Shown here: one piece after another, positions 63,448 to 64,000 of the stretch
How positions within the stretch are numbered: position 1 is the first letter of the stretch
Layout: every line of letters starts with the position of its first letter
NCBI GenBank assembly: GCA_048268485.1
Contig: JBLWVL010000004.1
Location: 1-64,000 of the forward strand
DNA length: 64,000 nt
Source: Oceanospirillum sp048268485
GTDB taxonomy: Bacteria > Pseudomonadota > Gammaproteobacteria > Pseudomonadales > Halomonadaceae
Direction: 5' to 3'
Notes under the pieces: model-generated
The model's input: the letters and a program-made list of their open reading frames with translations, nothing else
Told to the model about the DNA's origin: nothing
Database searches by the model: none
Program-made: the position numbers and the translations under genes

Positions 63448-63647
63448 TATTTTACCAACCCATCAATAAAGTAACGGTCTGCCCGGGATGAACAGCCTGT
63501 ATAAAGTGGTCGTCCGGCCAGCAGTAGCTGCTGCTCCGGGAATCATTCGTGCGCCGGTGCCGGCGCTGACTTACGGCATGACATTTCAGGCATACCTCAA
63601 ATCAAAAGTGGGGCGCAATGCCCCACTTTTCAGTACCGGTTAAAAGA
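63448..63647. other. Palindrome-rich guaB-guaA spacer
   Basis: Besides the guaB terminator, this 200-bp gap holds a GC-rich 16-bp palindrome (GCGCCGG, TG, CCGGCGC at 63551-63566) and a nearby hairpin with CCGG/CCGG and AGCAG/CTGCT (63514-63540). The structures lie upstream of guaA and could regulate read-through or a separate guaA promoter. Confidence 0.5.
63604..63630 (-). terminator. Terminator between guaB and guaA
   Basis: AAAAGTGGGGC (63604-63614) pairs with GCCCCACTTTT (63620-63630) around GCAAT. On the minus strand TTTTGATTTG follows. It lies 18 bp after the guaB stop. Confidence 0.88.
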
Positions 63648-64000
63648 TCAGCTCACCCGATAATTCGGGGCTTCTTTGGTGATCTGTACATCGTGCACAT
63701 GAGACTCCATCATGCCTGCGCCTGTAATCTTCACAAACTCAGGTTTGGTACGCATGGTCTGAATATCGCCGCTACCTGTATAGCCCATCGAAGAGCGAAG
63801 ACCACCCATCAGCTGATGCACGATAGCTGTCATGGAACCTTTATAAGGCACACGGCCTTCAATGCCTTCCGGAACCAGTTTCTCTACACCTGCATCTTTA
63901 TCCTGGAAGTAGCGGTCGCTGGAACCCTGGGCCTGTGACATAGCACCCATAGAACCCATGCCACGGTAGGACTTGTAAGAGCGCCCCTGATATAGCTCGA
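63648..64000 (-). CDS. guaB: IMP dehydrogenase, C-terminal part (cut by window edge)
   Basis: GuaB oxidises IMP to XMP, the step before GuaA. The visible 117 residues run from ELYQGRSYKSYRGMGSMGAM through the active-site flap segment (RVPYKGSMTAIVHQLMGGLR) to the C-terminus (ITGAGMMESHVHDVQITKEA, ending NYRVS). The frame is open to base 64000, so the start lies beyond the window. guaB and guaA are neighbours on the same strand, as in many bacteria. Confidence 0.97.
   Translation of the reverse strand, partial: ELYQGRSYKSYRGMGSMGAMSQAQGSSDRYFQDKDAGVEKLVPEGIEGRVPYKGSMTAIVHQLMGGLRSSMGYTGSGDIQTMRTKPEFVKITGAGMMESHVHDVQITKEAPNYRVS

Overview
The window looks like the chromosome of a marine, metabolically versatile gammaproteobacterium. 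The proteins resemble those of Oceanospirillaceae-type genomes (Neptuniibacter, Neptunomonas, Amphritea or Marinobacterium). This placement is inferred from protein style and gene content; no search was run. Base composition is moderate, most genes have normal Shine-Dalgarno sites, and many gene ends carry clear hairpin terminators. No rRNA, tRNA, CRISPR array, insertion sequence or phage gene was found.

Layout, left to right. The tail of a membrane protein (2-142) is followed by about 960 bp holding one small possible gene. Next is paaABCDE (1107-5089), the complete phenylacetyl-CoA epoxidase. A YebC/YeeN-type gene and a soluble zinc-binding-domain chemoreceptor follow. Then comes the glutathione-dependent formaldehyde pathway (fghA, adhC) with a divergent LysR regulator. 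A periplasmic binding protein is paired with a diguanylate cyclase (10781-13595). The peroxide block is ahpC, ahpF, a large unknown protein, a GcvR-like ACT protein and oxyR, with a candidate OxyR operator in front of ahpC. A small gene with FNR/ANR-type promoter architecture precedes the proline block: putA with a divergent Lrp regulator and an MFS transporter. A RarD and Gate-protein pair follows with its own Lrp regulator.

The centre (29-47 kb) is dense in signalling. It holds two diguanylate cyclases (one again coupled to a binding protein), a dCache chemoreceptor, a hybrid histidine kinase with a REC-HATPase response regulator, and two tandem degenerate EAL-HDOD proteins. A Na+/alanine-type symporter, a Kef-type antiporter and a possible ferritin-like protein lie among them.

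The right third carries a leftward suf operon for Fe-S cluster assembly: Rrf2 regulator, sufB, sufC, sufD, sufS, sufT, then an MntA-HepT toxin-antitoxin pair, then a Rieske ferredoxin. Fur-like and IscR-like sites lie in front of it. A multi-hairpin, repeat-flanked element sits between sufB and sufC. Beyond are a third membrane chemoreceptor, a small membrane protein, a PHA synthase with a long Lys/Ala-rich tail, a PepSY membrane protein, guaA and the end of guaB.

The features most worth following up are: two unrelated binding-protein/diguanylate-cyclase operons; the palindromic element inside suf; the toxin-antitoxin pair embedded in suf; the PhaC with a PhaF/histone-like tail; the small FNR-type gene; and the 21-bp tandem repeats before the first binding-protein operon.
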